Below, piece by piece: positions 16,432-22,816 of a DNA stretch of 44,909 nucleotides. The notes under the pieces were generated by a model, which saw nothing but the letters and a program-made list of their open reading frames with translations, was not told the DNA's origin and made no database searches. Numbering within the stretch: position 1 is the first letter of the stretch; each line of letters begins with the position of its first letter. The DNA is from CAZDIO01 sp964505555 (GTDB taxonomy: Bacteria > Bdellovibrionota_C > UBA2361 > SZUA-149 > CAZDIO01). The stretch is taken from contig CAZDIO010000073.1 in the NCBI GenBank assembly GCA_964505555.1, positions 1-44,909 on the forward strand. Reading direction: 5' to 3'. A program made the position numbers and the translations under genes.

Positions 16432-17133
16432 ATGAAACTTCAAAACGCGCGCATTCTCATTACGGGAGGAAGCCTTGGCATTGGAAAAGCAACCGCAAGG
16501 CTCCTTATTGAAAATGGAGCAAAAGTAGCGATTACAGGGCGAAATGCAAAAAACCTTCAGGCAACAGCAACAGAAATTGGCGCGTTTCCAATTGTTGCCG
16601 ATGTGGCAAAAAGCGAAGACGTAGAACGAACCTACAAAGAAGTGTTGAAATCTTTTGGCGGCCTGGAGTGCCTCATTAACAATGCAGGAATTGGGAGTAG
16701 ACGTTCGCTTCTTGAAATTACGGAAGAAGACCTTCTTCGGGTCTGGTCAGTAAACGTTTTAGGCGCTGCGCTTATGGGCAAACATGCAGCCCAAATTTTC
16801 ATGAAAAACAATTACGGAAATATTGTTAACATCGCCTCAACGGCGGCACTTAGAGGATACGAAAATGGGACAAGTTATGTTGCTTCAAAGTTTGCACTTC
16901 GTGGCATGACAGAGTGTTGGAGAGCGGAGCTTAGGAAATATAATATCCGCGTGATGCTTATAAACCCAAGTGAGGTAACCACCGCGTTTGGAAGTGCTGA
17001 TCGTGTTGAGCGGGGGGAAAGTGCAAACAAGCTCCGAGGTCTGGAGATCGCTCACACAATCAAAGCTGCGCTTGAGATGGATGATCGTGGGTTTATTCCA
17101 GAGCTTTCTGTCTTTGCTACGAATCCTTGGTAG
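16432..17133 (+). CDS. Short-chain dehydrogenase/reductase (3-oxoacyl-ACP reductase-like)
   Basis: 233-residue classical SDR. The nucleotide-binding motif is ITGGSLGIGKA (10-20), with TGRN (35-38) suggesting NADP preference. The NNAG motif is at 83-86. Catalytic residues are Ser136 (IVNIASTAA), Tyr149 and Lys153 (TSYVASKFA). The C-terminal lid is short and the protein ends soon after it (FIPELSVFATNPW). Homology is closest to FabG-like ketoreductases and clan relatives, but no fatty-acid genes are nearby, so the substrate is open. A strong AAGGAGG lies 7-8 nt before the ATG, stronger than most start sites in this window. It is 50 bp downstream of tyrS. Confidence 0.9.
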   Translation: MKLQNARILITGGSLGIGKATARLLIENGAKVAITGRNAKNLQATATEIGAFPIVADVAKSEDVERTYKEVLKSFGGLECLINNAGIGSRRSLLEITEEDLLRVWSVNVLGAALMGKHAAQIFMKNNYGNIVNIASTAALRGYENGTSYVASKFALRGMTECWRAELRKYNIRVMLINPSEVTTAFGSADRVERGESANKLRGLEIAHTIKAALEMDDRGFIPELSVFATNPW

Positions 17134-17135
17134 GA

Positions 17136-17275
17136 CCTCACGGTCATTAAGTTAAGGATTTTTTAAGAACCACAGAGCGGCAGAGAACATCAATAAAATC
17201 TTTCTTTCTCTGTGCCTCTGCGCCTCTGTGGTTTTATAAATATCTCTTCAGATCCTTCACTTAATGGCCGTGAGG
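17136..17275. repeat. Family 3 CACAGAG nested palindrome (copy 1)
   Basis: Outer arms 17136-17159 (CCTCACGGTCATTAAG...) and 17252-17275 are complementary at 22 of 24 positions. Inner arms are 17169-17186 (ACCACAGAGCGGCAGAG) and 17207-17232 (...CTCTGCGCCTCTGTGGT). The inner arm type matches the well-known AACCACAGAG-style repeats of environmental bacteria. The element directly follows the SDR gene and could act as a bidirectional transcript end. No ORF of its own is credible. Confidence 0.85.
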
Positions 17276-17330
17276 TAAGGTGTAGCAACTTAAACTTCGT
17301 CTTAAACATCTTGAGAAAAACTCAAAAAGA

Positions 17331-17568
17331 ACCCCCTTAGCGCAGCTGGGGTGGTTTACTATTTCTCACCACTCTAGTATGGTATTATGGTCCTTTCTTT
17401 GTTGTTCTTTTTTATTTCAATTTCTGTAGAAGTTTTTAACCCATAGCTAAAAAAGTCAGCGGCTTTTTTGGCTACTGGGTCATGGTGGAACCGGTAGGTT
17501 TTTTTTGGGGATGGCACTAAGGCGCGAGGGAGCTGCGCTTTAGTGCTCAATAGTGGGGGTGTATTTTT
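17331..17568 (+). promoter_or_regulatory. Structured leader upstream of the 17569 gene: candidate cis-regulatory RNA
   Basis: Hairpin I, 17439-17480, pairs 17 bases on each side (ACCCATAGCTAAAAAAG with CTTTTTTGGCTACTGGGT), with a single bulged C and a 7-nt loop. Hairpin II, 17514-17546, has 12 pairs (GCACTAAGGCGC with GCGCTTTAGTGC, one G-U) and a 9-nt loop. Between them a small AACC-GGTA-GGTT stem runs into eight Ts (17499-17506), resembling a weak attenuator. The ribosome-binding site GGGGGTG lies just after hairpin II. An upstream segment (17331-17372) can form ACCCC/GGGGT and GTGG/CCAC stems. It matches no riboswitch class I know. Confidence 0.45.
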
Positions 17569-18375
17569 ATGGTACGTCGTAGCTCCGAAAACGAGATCGT
17601 GGCGAATGTTTTTTCCCAGATCGACTCACTTAGTCTCATGCCGGGACTGGGTGCCCTGGAGCACACCATTCGGATGGTGAAAACATGGGCTGAGGCAAAT
17701 GAGATTGAGCCTCAACGTCGCATCGCAGTAGTTCGAGGAGGAGATCCCTTTCTCACCCTCTGGCTACGTCAGTATGACTTTCGGGTCGTTACTGACACAA
17801 CTTCCCGCGTCAAGGCTCTTTACGAGCTTGGTGAGCGGGAAAACATCATCGTCGTTGATACCTCACTCGAGGCAAGGGAAGCAGGAAAGCCTACCCTTGT
17901 CGAAACCGTTTCAGATCTGGCCGACAGCGGAAACTCAATCTGTCTCGTTGTTGGGCATGTCCATCCGATGGAGCTTGTGTCAAGCGACGCGCTTGATGCT
18001 TATCTTGAAGAGATGACATGGCTTGTTGATCTCAACGGTTTTCTCTTTCTCCACGTACCTGCGTGGAGAGGGAACAAAGGCGGTTTCCGAGGAGAACCTC
18101 TCTCACCGAACGTTATCGGAGAGCGTGTACACGCATACGGTTTTCGATCGTATCAATCCGGCATTTCAAGCCGCGAGATCGATTCGACCATCTTTGCTGT
18201 GACACAAGAGGAAGGAAACTGCTACCGCGATGTGGTTCATGATGTCTTGGCAGTGTCGTATGGGGAGGCTCTCCTCTGCGATCCTGACGCCCAAGAAACC
18301 CTGGACCAATTATTCGCAAAAGCCCCGACGGAGAGCTGGCATTTTATGTTCCAGCGAAAGGTTGGAGCCCTGTAA
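17569..18375 (+). CDS. Unknown protein with a possible degenerate class I methyltransferase-like fold
   Basis: 268 residues; I do not recognise a named family. A Rossmann-like pattern is visible. RRIAVVRGGDPFLTLWLRQYDFRVVTDTT (about 50-78) resembles motif I plus strand 2 of SAM-dependent methyltransferases, but without the GxGxG glycines. IICLVVGHVHPMEL...LEEMTWLVDLNGFLFLHVPAW (about 120-170) resembles strand 4, helix and strand 5 of the Methyltransf_11 type. If so, it may have lost SAM binding or use another cofactor. There is no signal peptide or TM helix. Codon use looks richer in G/C at third positions than its neighbours, which may indicate transfer. It stands alone between repeats, behind two strong RNA hairpins and a GGGGGTG ribosome-binding site. 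Confidence 0.75.
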   Translation: MVRRSSENEIVANVFSQIDSLSLMPGLGALEHTIRMVKTWAEANEIEPQRRIAVVRGGDPFLTLWLRQYDFRVVTDTTSRVKALYELGERENIIVVDTSLEAREAGKPTLVETVSDLADSGNSICLVVGHVHPMELVSSDALDAYLEEMTWLVDLNGFLFLHVPAWRGNKGGFRGEPLSPNVIGERVHAYGFRSYQSGISSREIDSTIFAVTQEEGNCYRDVVHDVLAVSYGEALLCDPDAQETLDQLFAKAPTESWHFMFQRKVGAL

Positions 18376-18416
18376 AGCGAGGGAAAAGAAGTGGATAGAA
18401 GCCTGGAAACTTGCCC

Positions 18417-18450
18417 GTGCGAAAGCACTGTCTATGAAGTTTTATAGACA
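18417..18450 (+). other. Two abutting hairpins downstream of the 17569 gene
   Basis: GTGC-GAAA-GCAC (18417-18428) is directly followed by TGTCTAT-N8-ATAGACA (18429-18450); the stems abut, so they could stack. No T-run follows, so this is not a standard terminator. A GGAG/CTCC stem (18453-18465) comes next. Function unknown. Confidence 0.4.
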
Positions 18451-18466
18451 TAGGAGGTAGTCTCCA

Positions 18467-18553
18467 GTGGCACTCTCGCCGAAGGGTTCTTGGTTGTGCA
18501 TTCACCATTACCCGGTGCCAAAAAAAGCTAGAAGCATTAACACTTCGCCTTAA
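18467..18553 (+). CDS. Candidate small ORF (28 residues), doubtful
   Basis: A GTG at 18467 lies 9 nt after a perfect AGGAGG (18452-18457) and opens a 28-codon frame ending in TAA at 18553. It encodes MALSPKGSWLCIHHYPVPKK and a short tail. The last codons overlap the left arm of the family 2 hairpin. The AGGAGG is itself part of a GGAG/CTCC stem. The ribosome-binding site is the only positive evidence; coding is uncertain. Confidence 0.15.
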   Translation: MALSPKGSWLCIHHYPVPKKARSINTSP

Positions 18554-18715
18554 ACTTTTACTTAAACTTAAACTTAAACTAAACTTAGCCTTGCACTTGC
18601 ACTCCGCATTTAAATCCAATCTAAACTCTTGAGCTATTTTCCTGTGCATTTTTAGAGCAAGTGCAAGTGCAAGGCTAAGTTTAGTTTAAGTTTAAGTTTA
18701 AGTTTAAGTATAAGT
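18551..18715. repeat. Family 2 hexamer-built long hairpin (copy C)
   Basis: Left arm 18551-18603 and right arm 18660-18715 are perfectly complementary over about 44 bp next to the interior and nearly so beyond. The arms are chains of AAGTTT units plus AAGTGC and AAGGCT units. The interior has GCATTTAAATCCAATCTAAA and ends TTTTTAGAGC. It lies between two convergent genes (17569 gene and the metallo-beta-lactamase/rhodanese gene), so it may also end transcription from both sides. Confidence 0.9.
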
Positions 18716-18728
18716 ATTTTATAGTGGT

Positions 18729-20141
18729 TTAGGGTTTTTCTTCCACTGCTAACCCCGCCTTCCTCCACGCCGACATACCCCCCACGAGATTCACTACATT
18801 CTTCACCCCCTCCTGTTCAAGAACACTTGCTGCCACAGTGGAGCGATATCCCCCACCGCAGGTAACCACGACGGGCCCAGAAAACTTAGATAGTTCTTTC
18901 ATCCTCTCCCGAAGCTCACCCCCAGGAATATGAACGGCACCGGGAATATGTCCTCCATCCCACTCATTTTGCTGGCGCACATCAACAACGATTACCTGAT
19001 TATCTTTTGCAATCTGCTCCGCTAACTGCTCTGGTTGTATCTGTGGTAACATAGCGATCTCCCGTCCGCTTCCTTTCCAACTCTCAAAGCCACCATCGAT
19101 ATATCCAACCACCTCATCAAGTCCAACCCGAACTAAACAACGAATCGCCTCACTGATTACCGAAGAATCAGCAGAAACTAATATAATCTCTCGATCGTAA
19201 GGAACAACCCATGAAGCCCAAACACTGAGACTGGGACTTGCTCCAATTCCAAATGCATTTGGAATATGTCCTGCTCCAAATAACTGTTGATCACGAAGAT
19301 CGATAACAACTGCCCCATTTTTAATCTTCTCTTCTGCTTGAACTGCCGTTAATGGCATCTTCCCCGGTAAACCATGAAGGAGTTTCGGTCCTTGAGCATT
19401 GAGTTCTTTCATACGCAGATAGTAGGCAGGTCGAGGGGGAACCGCAGAGAGGATCGCTGCTATAAACTGCTCCTGAGTAAGGTTTGGTTGAAGATAACGG
19501 TTTGCTTTTCGTTCCTGACCAAGTGTTGAAGAGGGGGTATTTCCTAATCCTGCCCCACACATCGATCCAGCACCATGGGCAGGATAAATCTCTAGCTGAT
19601 CATGGAGAATTGAGAGTTTTTCTCGGGTACTTTGAAATAACATCTGCGAAAGACGCTTTGAAGCTTCTGCACCGAGAAGGTCTGGTCGACCAAGGGAGCC
19701 TACAAAGAGGAAATCTCCACTAAGCATGACAACTGGTTCCTCAATCGATCGCTGAAAATCATAGACGAGAAAAGAGAGATGCTCCGGAGTATGTCCCGGG
19801 GTATGAAGGAGAACTATTTTAAAACTTTTAAAAGAAAGAGTATCTCCCTCACCAAGCTCTCGATGCAAGAAACTCACTTCATAGCGCTCGTCGTGGTCAT
19901 ATCGCGAAAGGCAAAGTTCTGCTCCTGAGATCTGAGCCAGCTCTAATGCCCCTGAGGCATAATCGGCATGAATATGAGTCTCTAGGACATGGGAGATTTG
20001 GAGATCCTTACTTTTTGCATAGAGAAGATAATCTTCAATATCTCGCTTCGGATCGACGATAACGAGCTGCTTAGATTCCTCACACCCAATGGCATAGGAG
20101 TAATGAGAGAGACCCTTTGCTTCAAATCGCTCAAAAAGCAT
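18729..20141 (-). CDS. MBL-fold metallo-hydrolase with two C-terminal rhodanese domains (persulfide dioxygenase/CstB-like)
   Basis: 470 residues. Residues 1-245 form a metallo-beta-lactamase domain of the persulfide-dioxygenase group: THIHADYASG (His56, His58, Asp60), TPGHTPEHL (His117), SGDFLFVGSLGRPDL (Asp143) and YPAHGAGSMCG (His189). A Tyr follows the Asp where hydrolases of the glyoxalase II type have His; this leaves a mononuclear iron site in the known dioxygenases. Rhodanese domain 1 (about 265-360) has lost its catalytic Cys (LVSADSSV loop). Domain 2 (about 375-470) keeps it in TCGGGYRS (Cys428). Likely role: oxidation of glutathione- or other low-molecular-weight persulfides and sulfur transfer in sulfide detoxification. 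It is a single gene with its own weak TAGGA ribosome-binding site. Confidence 0.9.
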   Translation of the reverse strand: MLFERFEAKGLSHYSYAIGCEESKQLVIVDPKRDIEDYLLYAKSKDLQISHVLETHIHADYASGALELAQISGAELCLSRYDHDERYEVSFLHRELGEGDTLSFKSFKIVLLHTPGHTPEHLSFLVYDFQRSIEEPVVMLSGDFLFVGSLGRPDLLGAEASKRLSQMLFQSTREKLSILHDQLEIYPAHGAGSMCGAGLGNTPSSTLGQERKANRYLQPNLTQEQFIAAILSAVPPRPAYYLRMKELNAQGPKLLHGLPGKMPLTAVQAEEKIKNGAVVIDLRDQQLFGAGHIPNAFGIGASPSLSVWASWVVPYDREIILVSADSSVISEAIRCLVRVGLDEVVGYIDGGFESWKGSGREIAMLPQIQPEQLAEQIAKDNQVIVVDVRQQNEWDGGHIPGAVHIPGGELRERMKELSKFSGPVVVTCGGGYRSTVAASVLEQEGVKNVVNLVGGMSAWRKAGLAVEEKP

Positions 20142-20193
20142 ATATTTTTATCCTACCATCTGTTTTTACTAACGGCCATCTGTTGATTCTTAA

Positions 20194-20367
20194 TTGAACA
20201 CAGAGTTTCACAGGGCTGCACAGAGTAAAAAAAGCCTTTTAGATTAAGCCTCTATAAAATAAACAGACAACCTCCCTGTCGTTGCGAGCGAAGTGAAGTA
20301 ACGACAGGGAGGGGTCATTTTATTAAATATTTTAACTCTGTGTAACCCTGTGAAACTCTGTGTTCAA
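20194..20367. repeat. Family 3 CACAGAG inverted repeat (copy 2) with a short family 1 element inside
   Basis: Left arm 20194-20228 (TTGAACACAGAGTTTCACAG...) and right arm 20334-20367 are complementary over 34 bp with two mismatches. The interior holds a 42-bp family 1 element, 20271-20312, with perfect 13-bp arms (CCTCCCTGTCGTT / AACGACAGGGAGG). It fills the gap between the rhodanese gene start and the tsaC stop. Confidence 0.87.
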
Positions 20368-20392
20368 TTCTACCAGATGCTCAACGCAACGT

Positions 20393-20998
20393 TTAACACC
20401 ACGCCCTTAGTTGCGAAGCATCTATCGCTCCTTCACGAAGAATCTTAAATGGAAAACCCCTCGTATCAACAATCGTCGAAGGAAGCGCTTCTCGAGGGAG
20501 ATCTTCGCTGATAATCGGCAGCGAAGGAAAATATTTTTTTACCTGGTCTTCATTACTTGCCGGAAGAAACGTGGGAGGATTTGCGCTTGTTGCCGTAATC
20601 GCACCGCCGAGGGCATAGGCAAGCGTTCTTGCCAACGGCGCAGATGAAACCCTTACTGCTAAGGAGCGTTCAGGACCAAAAATTGCCCGATGAAGTTCTG
20701 CTTGAAGAGTAGTTTGTGGGGTAAACACAACAGTGAGCGGTCCAGGCCAGAATTGAGTAACAAGTTCTTCTCTTTTTTTTTCAACTGCCTCTGGCAATTC
20801 CACCCCCCACTCGTAGAGACGTTTCATTTCGTCAAAAATTAAAGGGATTCCTCTTCCCTCTTCTCGACCTTTTAAAGTAAGAAGCTTTTCAACTGCCTCA
20901 ATATTTTTTGGATCAACACCGAGACCAAAGAAAGTTTCTGTTGAAAAGGCGAGAACCTCTCCTTTCTGGAGTATCTTTGCTGCTTCTTCAAGCGTCAT
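20393..20998 (-). CDS. tsaC: L-threonylcarbamoyladenylate synthase (TsaC/YrdC/Sua5 family)
   Basis: 201-residue YrdC-domain protein. It makes threonylcarbamoyl-AMP from threonine, bicarbonate and ATP for t6A37 modification of ANN-decoding tRNAs. Visible motifs are VLAFSTETFFGLGVDP (the usual PTET-YGL-D motif with substitutions), LKGREEGRGIPLI, FWPGPLTVVF, LAVRVSSAPLAR and GGAITATSANPPTF. Length suits the short TsaC form without the Sua5 C-terminal domain. It follows purE by 8 bp at the end of the pur operon. TsaB/D/E are not in the window. The ATG start at 20998 is well placed. Confidence 0.9.
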   Translation of the reverse strand: MTLEEAAKILQKGEVLAFSTETFFGLGVDPKNIEAVEKLLTLKGREEGRGIPLIFDEMKRLYEWGVELPEAVEKKREELVTQFWPGPLTVVFTPQTTLQAELHRAIFGPERSLAVRVSSAPLARTLAYALGGAITATSANPPTFLPASNEDQVKKYFPSLPIISEDLPREALPSTIVDTRGFPFKILREGAIDASQLRAWC

Positions 20999-21006
20999 TG
21001 ATGCTT

Positions 21007-21495
21007 TTAGGAATTTGCTTTTAAGGCCTCGTTTCGCTGTTTCTCTTTATAAGAGAGAAGGGTTTTTGTCAGCTCCTTATCACTAAGTGCTAGAATTCTT
21101 GCTGCAAGGAGTGCTGCATTCTTCGCACCATGAGATCCAATTGCTACCGTTGCCACAGGAGTTCCGGTTGGCATTTGCACCGTAGAGAGAAGAGCGTCAA
21201 ATCCGTTTAGTGGGCCACCACCGAGAGGAACACCAATAACTGGCAAGGTCGTAATTGCGGCAACAACCCCAGCAAGATGCGCAGCAAGTCCTGCAGCCGC
21301 AATTATTACCTTAATGCCGTTTTCTTCAGCGGCAAGCGCCCACTGTCTTGTTTCTTCAGGAGTTCGATGCGCAGAGAGAACTTTCATTTCACAGCTAATA
21401 CCAAGTTCCTCAAGAGTGTCTTTGGTAAGTTTCATCGTCTCAAGATCACTTTTACTGCCCATCACAATGCCTACACAAACTTGACCTTTCGTCAT
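21007..21495 (-). CDS. purE: 5-(carboxyamino)imidazole ribonucleotide mutase
   Basis: 162 residues; class I PurE, converting N5-CAIR to CAIR in purine biosynthesis. Signature stretches are VGIVMGSKSDLETM, VLSAHRTPEET, IIAAAGLAAHLAGVVAAITTLPVIGVPLGGG, MPTGTPVATVAIG and KNAALLAARILAL. The SAHRTPE His and the GSKSD Ser/Asp of the active site are intact. Class I enzymes depend on PurK, which is not in this window. It starts 2 bp after the purD stop, so it is co-translated with purD. Length is typical. Confidence 0.96.
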   Translation of the reverse strand: MTKGQVCVGIVMGSKSDLETMKLTKDTLEELGISCEMKVLSAHRTPEETRQWALAAEENGIKVIIAAAGLAAHLAGVVAAITTLPVIGVPLGGGPLNGFDALLSTVQMPTGTPVATVAIGSHGAKNAALLAARILALSDKELTKTLLSYKEKQRNEALKANS

Positions 21496-21497
21496 TA

Positions 21498-22763
21498 TTA
21501 TCCCTCCTCCCCAATGTCTTTTCTATAATGCATTCCTTCAAATGAGATTTTTGTGACCCCCTCATACGCACGCTCTCGTGCTTGAGCGGCGTTTTTTCCA
21601 AGCGCCGTAACGGTCAATATTCTCCCCCCTTTCGTAAGCACCTCCCCAGCATGCTCTCCGGGAGCTGTTCCGGCGTGATAAACAACAAGATCCTCACTGG
21701 GCTCAAAGAGTCCCTCGATCTTCTTCCCATCGTCCACCTTCCCAGGATACCCTCTGGATGCTGCAACCACACAACACGCATGACGGTGACTCCACTTAAG
21801 GTCCACAGAAGCAAGGTCACCACGCACAGCGCTTTGCAGCGTAGAAAGGAGGTCCGATTCAAGTCGTGCTAGAATTACCTGCGTTTCGGGATCTCCCAAG
21901 CGGCAGTTAAACTCAAGGACTTTTATTGAACCACTGCGATCAATCATTACACCAGCATAGAGAAACCCCGTATAACTGATCCCTCTGGCTAAAAGCTCCG
22001 CAAGAACGGGCACAAAAATCTCACCCACCAACTGCTCTACCCGTGCATCATCAAGCGCCGGTGTTGGAGAGATGGATCCCATTCCTCCTGTATTTGGGCC
22101 CTGATCCCGATCATTAAGTCGCTTATAATCCTGACTGACAACCAGCGGAAGAACGGTATGCCCATCAACAATCGCCATTAACGAAGCTTCTCTTCCTATA
22201 ATCTTTTCTTCAATAACAACCTTTGCTCCCGCTTCTCCAAAAATTCTCCGCATCATCATCTGCTCAAGAGCGGCCATCGCCTGCTCAAGCGTTTCAGCTA
22301 CCACCACTCCCTTCCCAGCACAGAGTCCATCTGCCTTGAGCACTACTGGCGCACCAATTGATTCTAGGTACTGTCGTGCCTCACCAAAATCTGTAAACGC
22401 TTGATAGGCCGCCGTTTTTATCCCAGCTTTTTTCATTACTTCTTTTGCAAAAATCTTTGACGATTCTAGCTGCGCAGCTTCTCTTGTTGGGCCGAAAACA
22501 CGAAGTCCATGCTCTGAAAAGATATCAACGAGCCCCTCCGCAAGCGGTGCTTCTGGACCAACAATGGTAAGATCAATCTCCTTATCTACTGCCCAAAGAG
22601 CAAGCGCTCCTACATTATCTGTTTTGAGAGAGACGTTTTTTGCGATATCTTGAGTTCCCGTATTTCCCGGAGCGCAGAAAAGATCTGTCAGTAATGGGCT
22701 CTGCTTAAGCTTCCAACAGATCGCATGCTCTCGCGCCCCACTTCCAATAACCAAAACTTTCAT
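21498..22763 (-). CDS. purD: Phosphoribosylamine--glycine ligase (GAR synthetase)
   Basis: 421-residue ATP-grasp enzyme of step 2 of purine synthesis. It begins MKVLVIGSGAREHAICWKL, the standard GARS start. LTIVGPEAPLAEGLVD, VVLKADGLCAGKGVVVAE (ATP-grasp nucleotide loop), RDQGPNTGGMGSISP, EFNCRLGDPETQVIL (metal site) and a C-terminal domain beginning HRHACCVVAASRGYPG follow. All expected motifs are present and length is normal. It lies between purH (53 bp upstream) and purE (2 bp downstream). Confidence 0.97.
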   Translation of the reverse strand: MKVLVIGSGAREHAICWKLKQSPLLTDLFCAPGNTGTQDIAKNVSLKTDNVGALALWAVDKEIDLTIVGPEAPLAEGLVDIFSEHGLRVFGPTREAAQLESSKIFAKEVMKKAGIKTAAYQAFTDFGEARQYLESIGAPVVLKADGLCAGKGVVVAETLEQAMAALEQMMMRRIFGEAGAKVVIEEKIIGREASLMAIVDGHTVLPLVVSQDYKRLNDRDQGPNTGGMGSISPTPALDDARVEQLVGEIFVPVLAELLARGISYTGFLYAGVMIDRSGSIKVLEFNCRLGDPETQVILARLESDLLSTLQSAVRGDLASVDLKWSHRHACCVVAASRGYPGKVDDGKKIEGLFEPSEDLVVYHAGTAPGEHAGEVLTKGGRILTVTALGKNAAQARERAYEGVTKISFEGMHYRKDIGEEG

Positions 22764-22816
22764 CTCACTTATTCCTCCAAGGATCAGCTACTATACTGAG
22801 TACAATTTACTCGTTC

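Noticed and set aside
17331..17400. tRNA-like start (CCTTAGCGCAGCTGG resembles a D-arm)
   Set aside because: No matching anticodon stem, T-loop (TTCRA) or closing acceptor stem can be drawn downstream.
17439..17568. Cyclic di-GMP (GEMM) riboswitch before the unknown gene
   Set aside because: Some short strings resemble the GEMM 3' half, but the conserved core around GCA...GGCAAA is absent and the strong stems do not fit the GEMM helices.
18230..18460. Alternative frame running past the end of the 17569 gene, suggesting a frameshift
   Set aside because: The translation is Arg/Lys-rich and does not continue the main protein; the 17569 protein ends naturally (FMFQRKVGAL).
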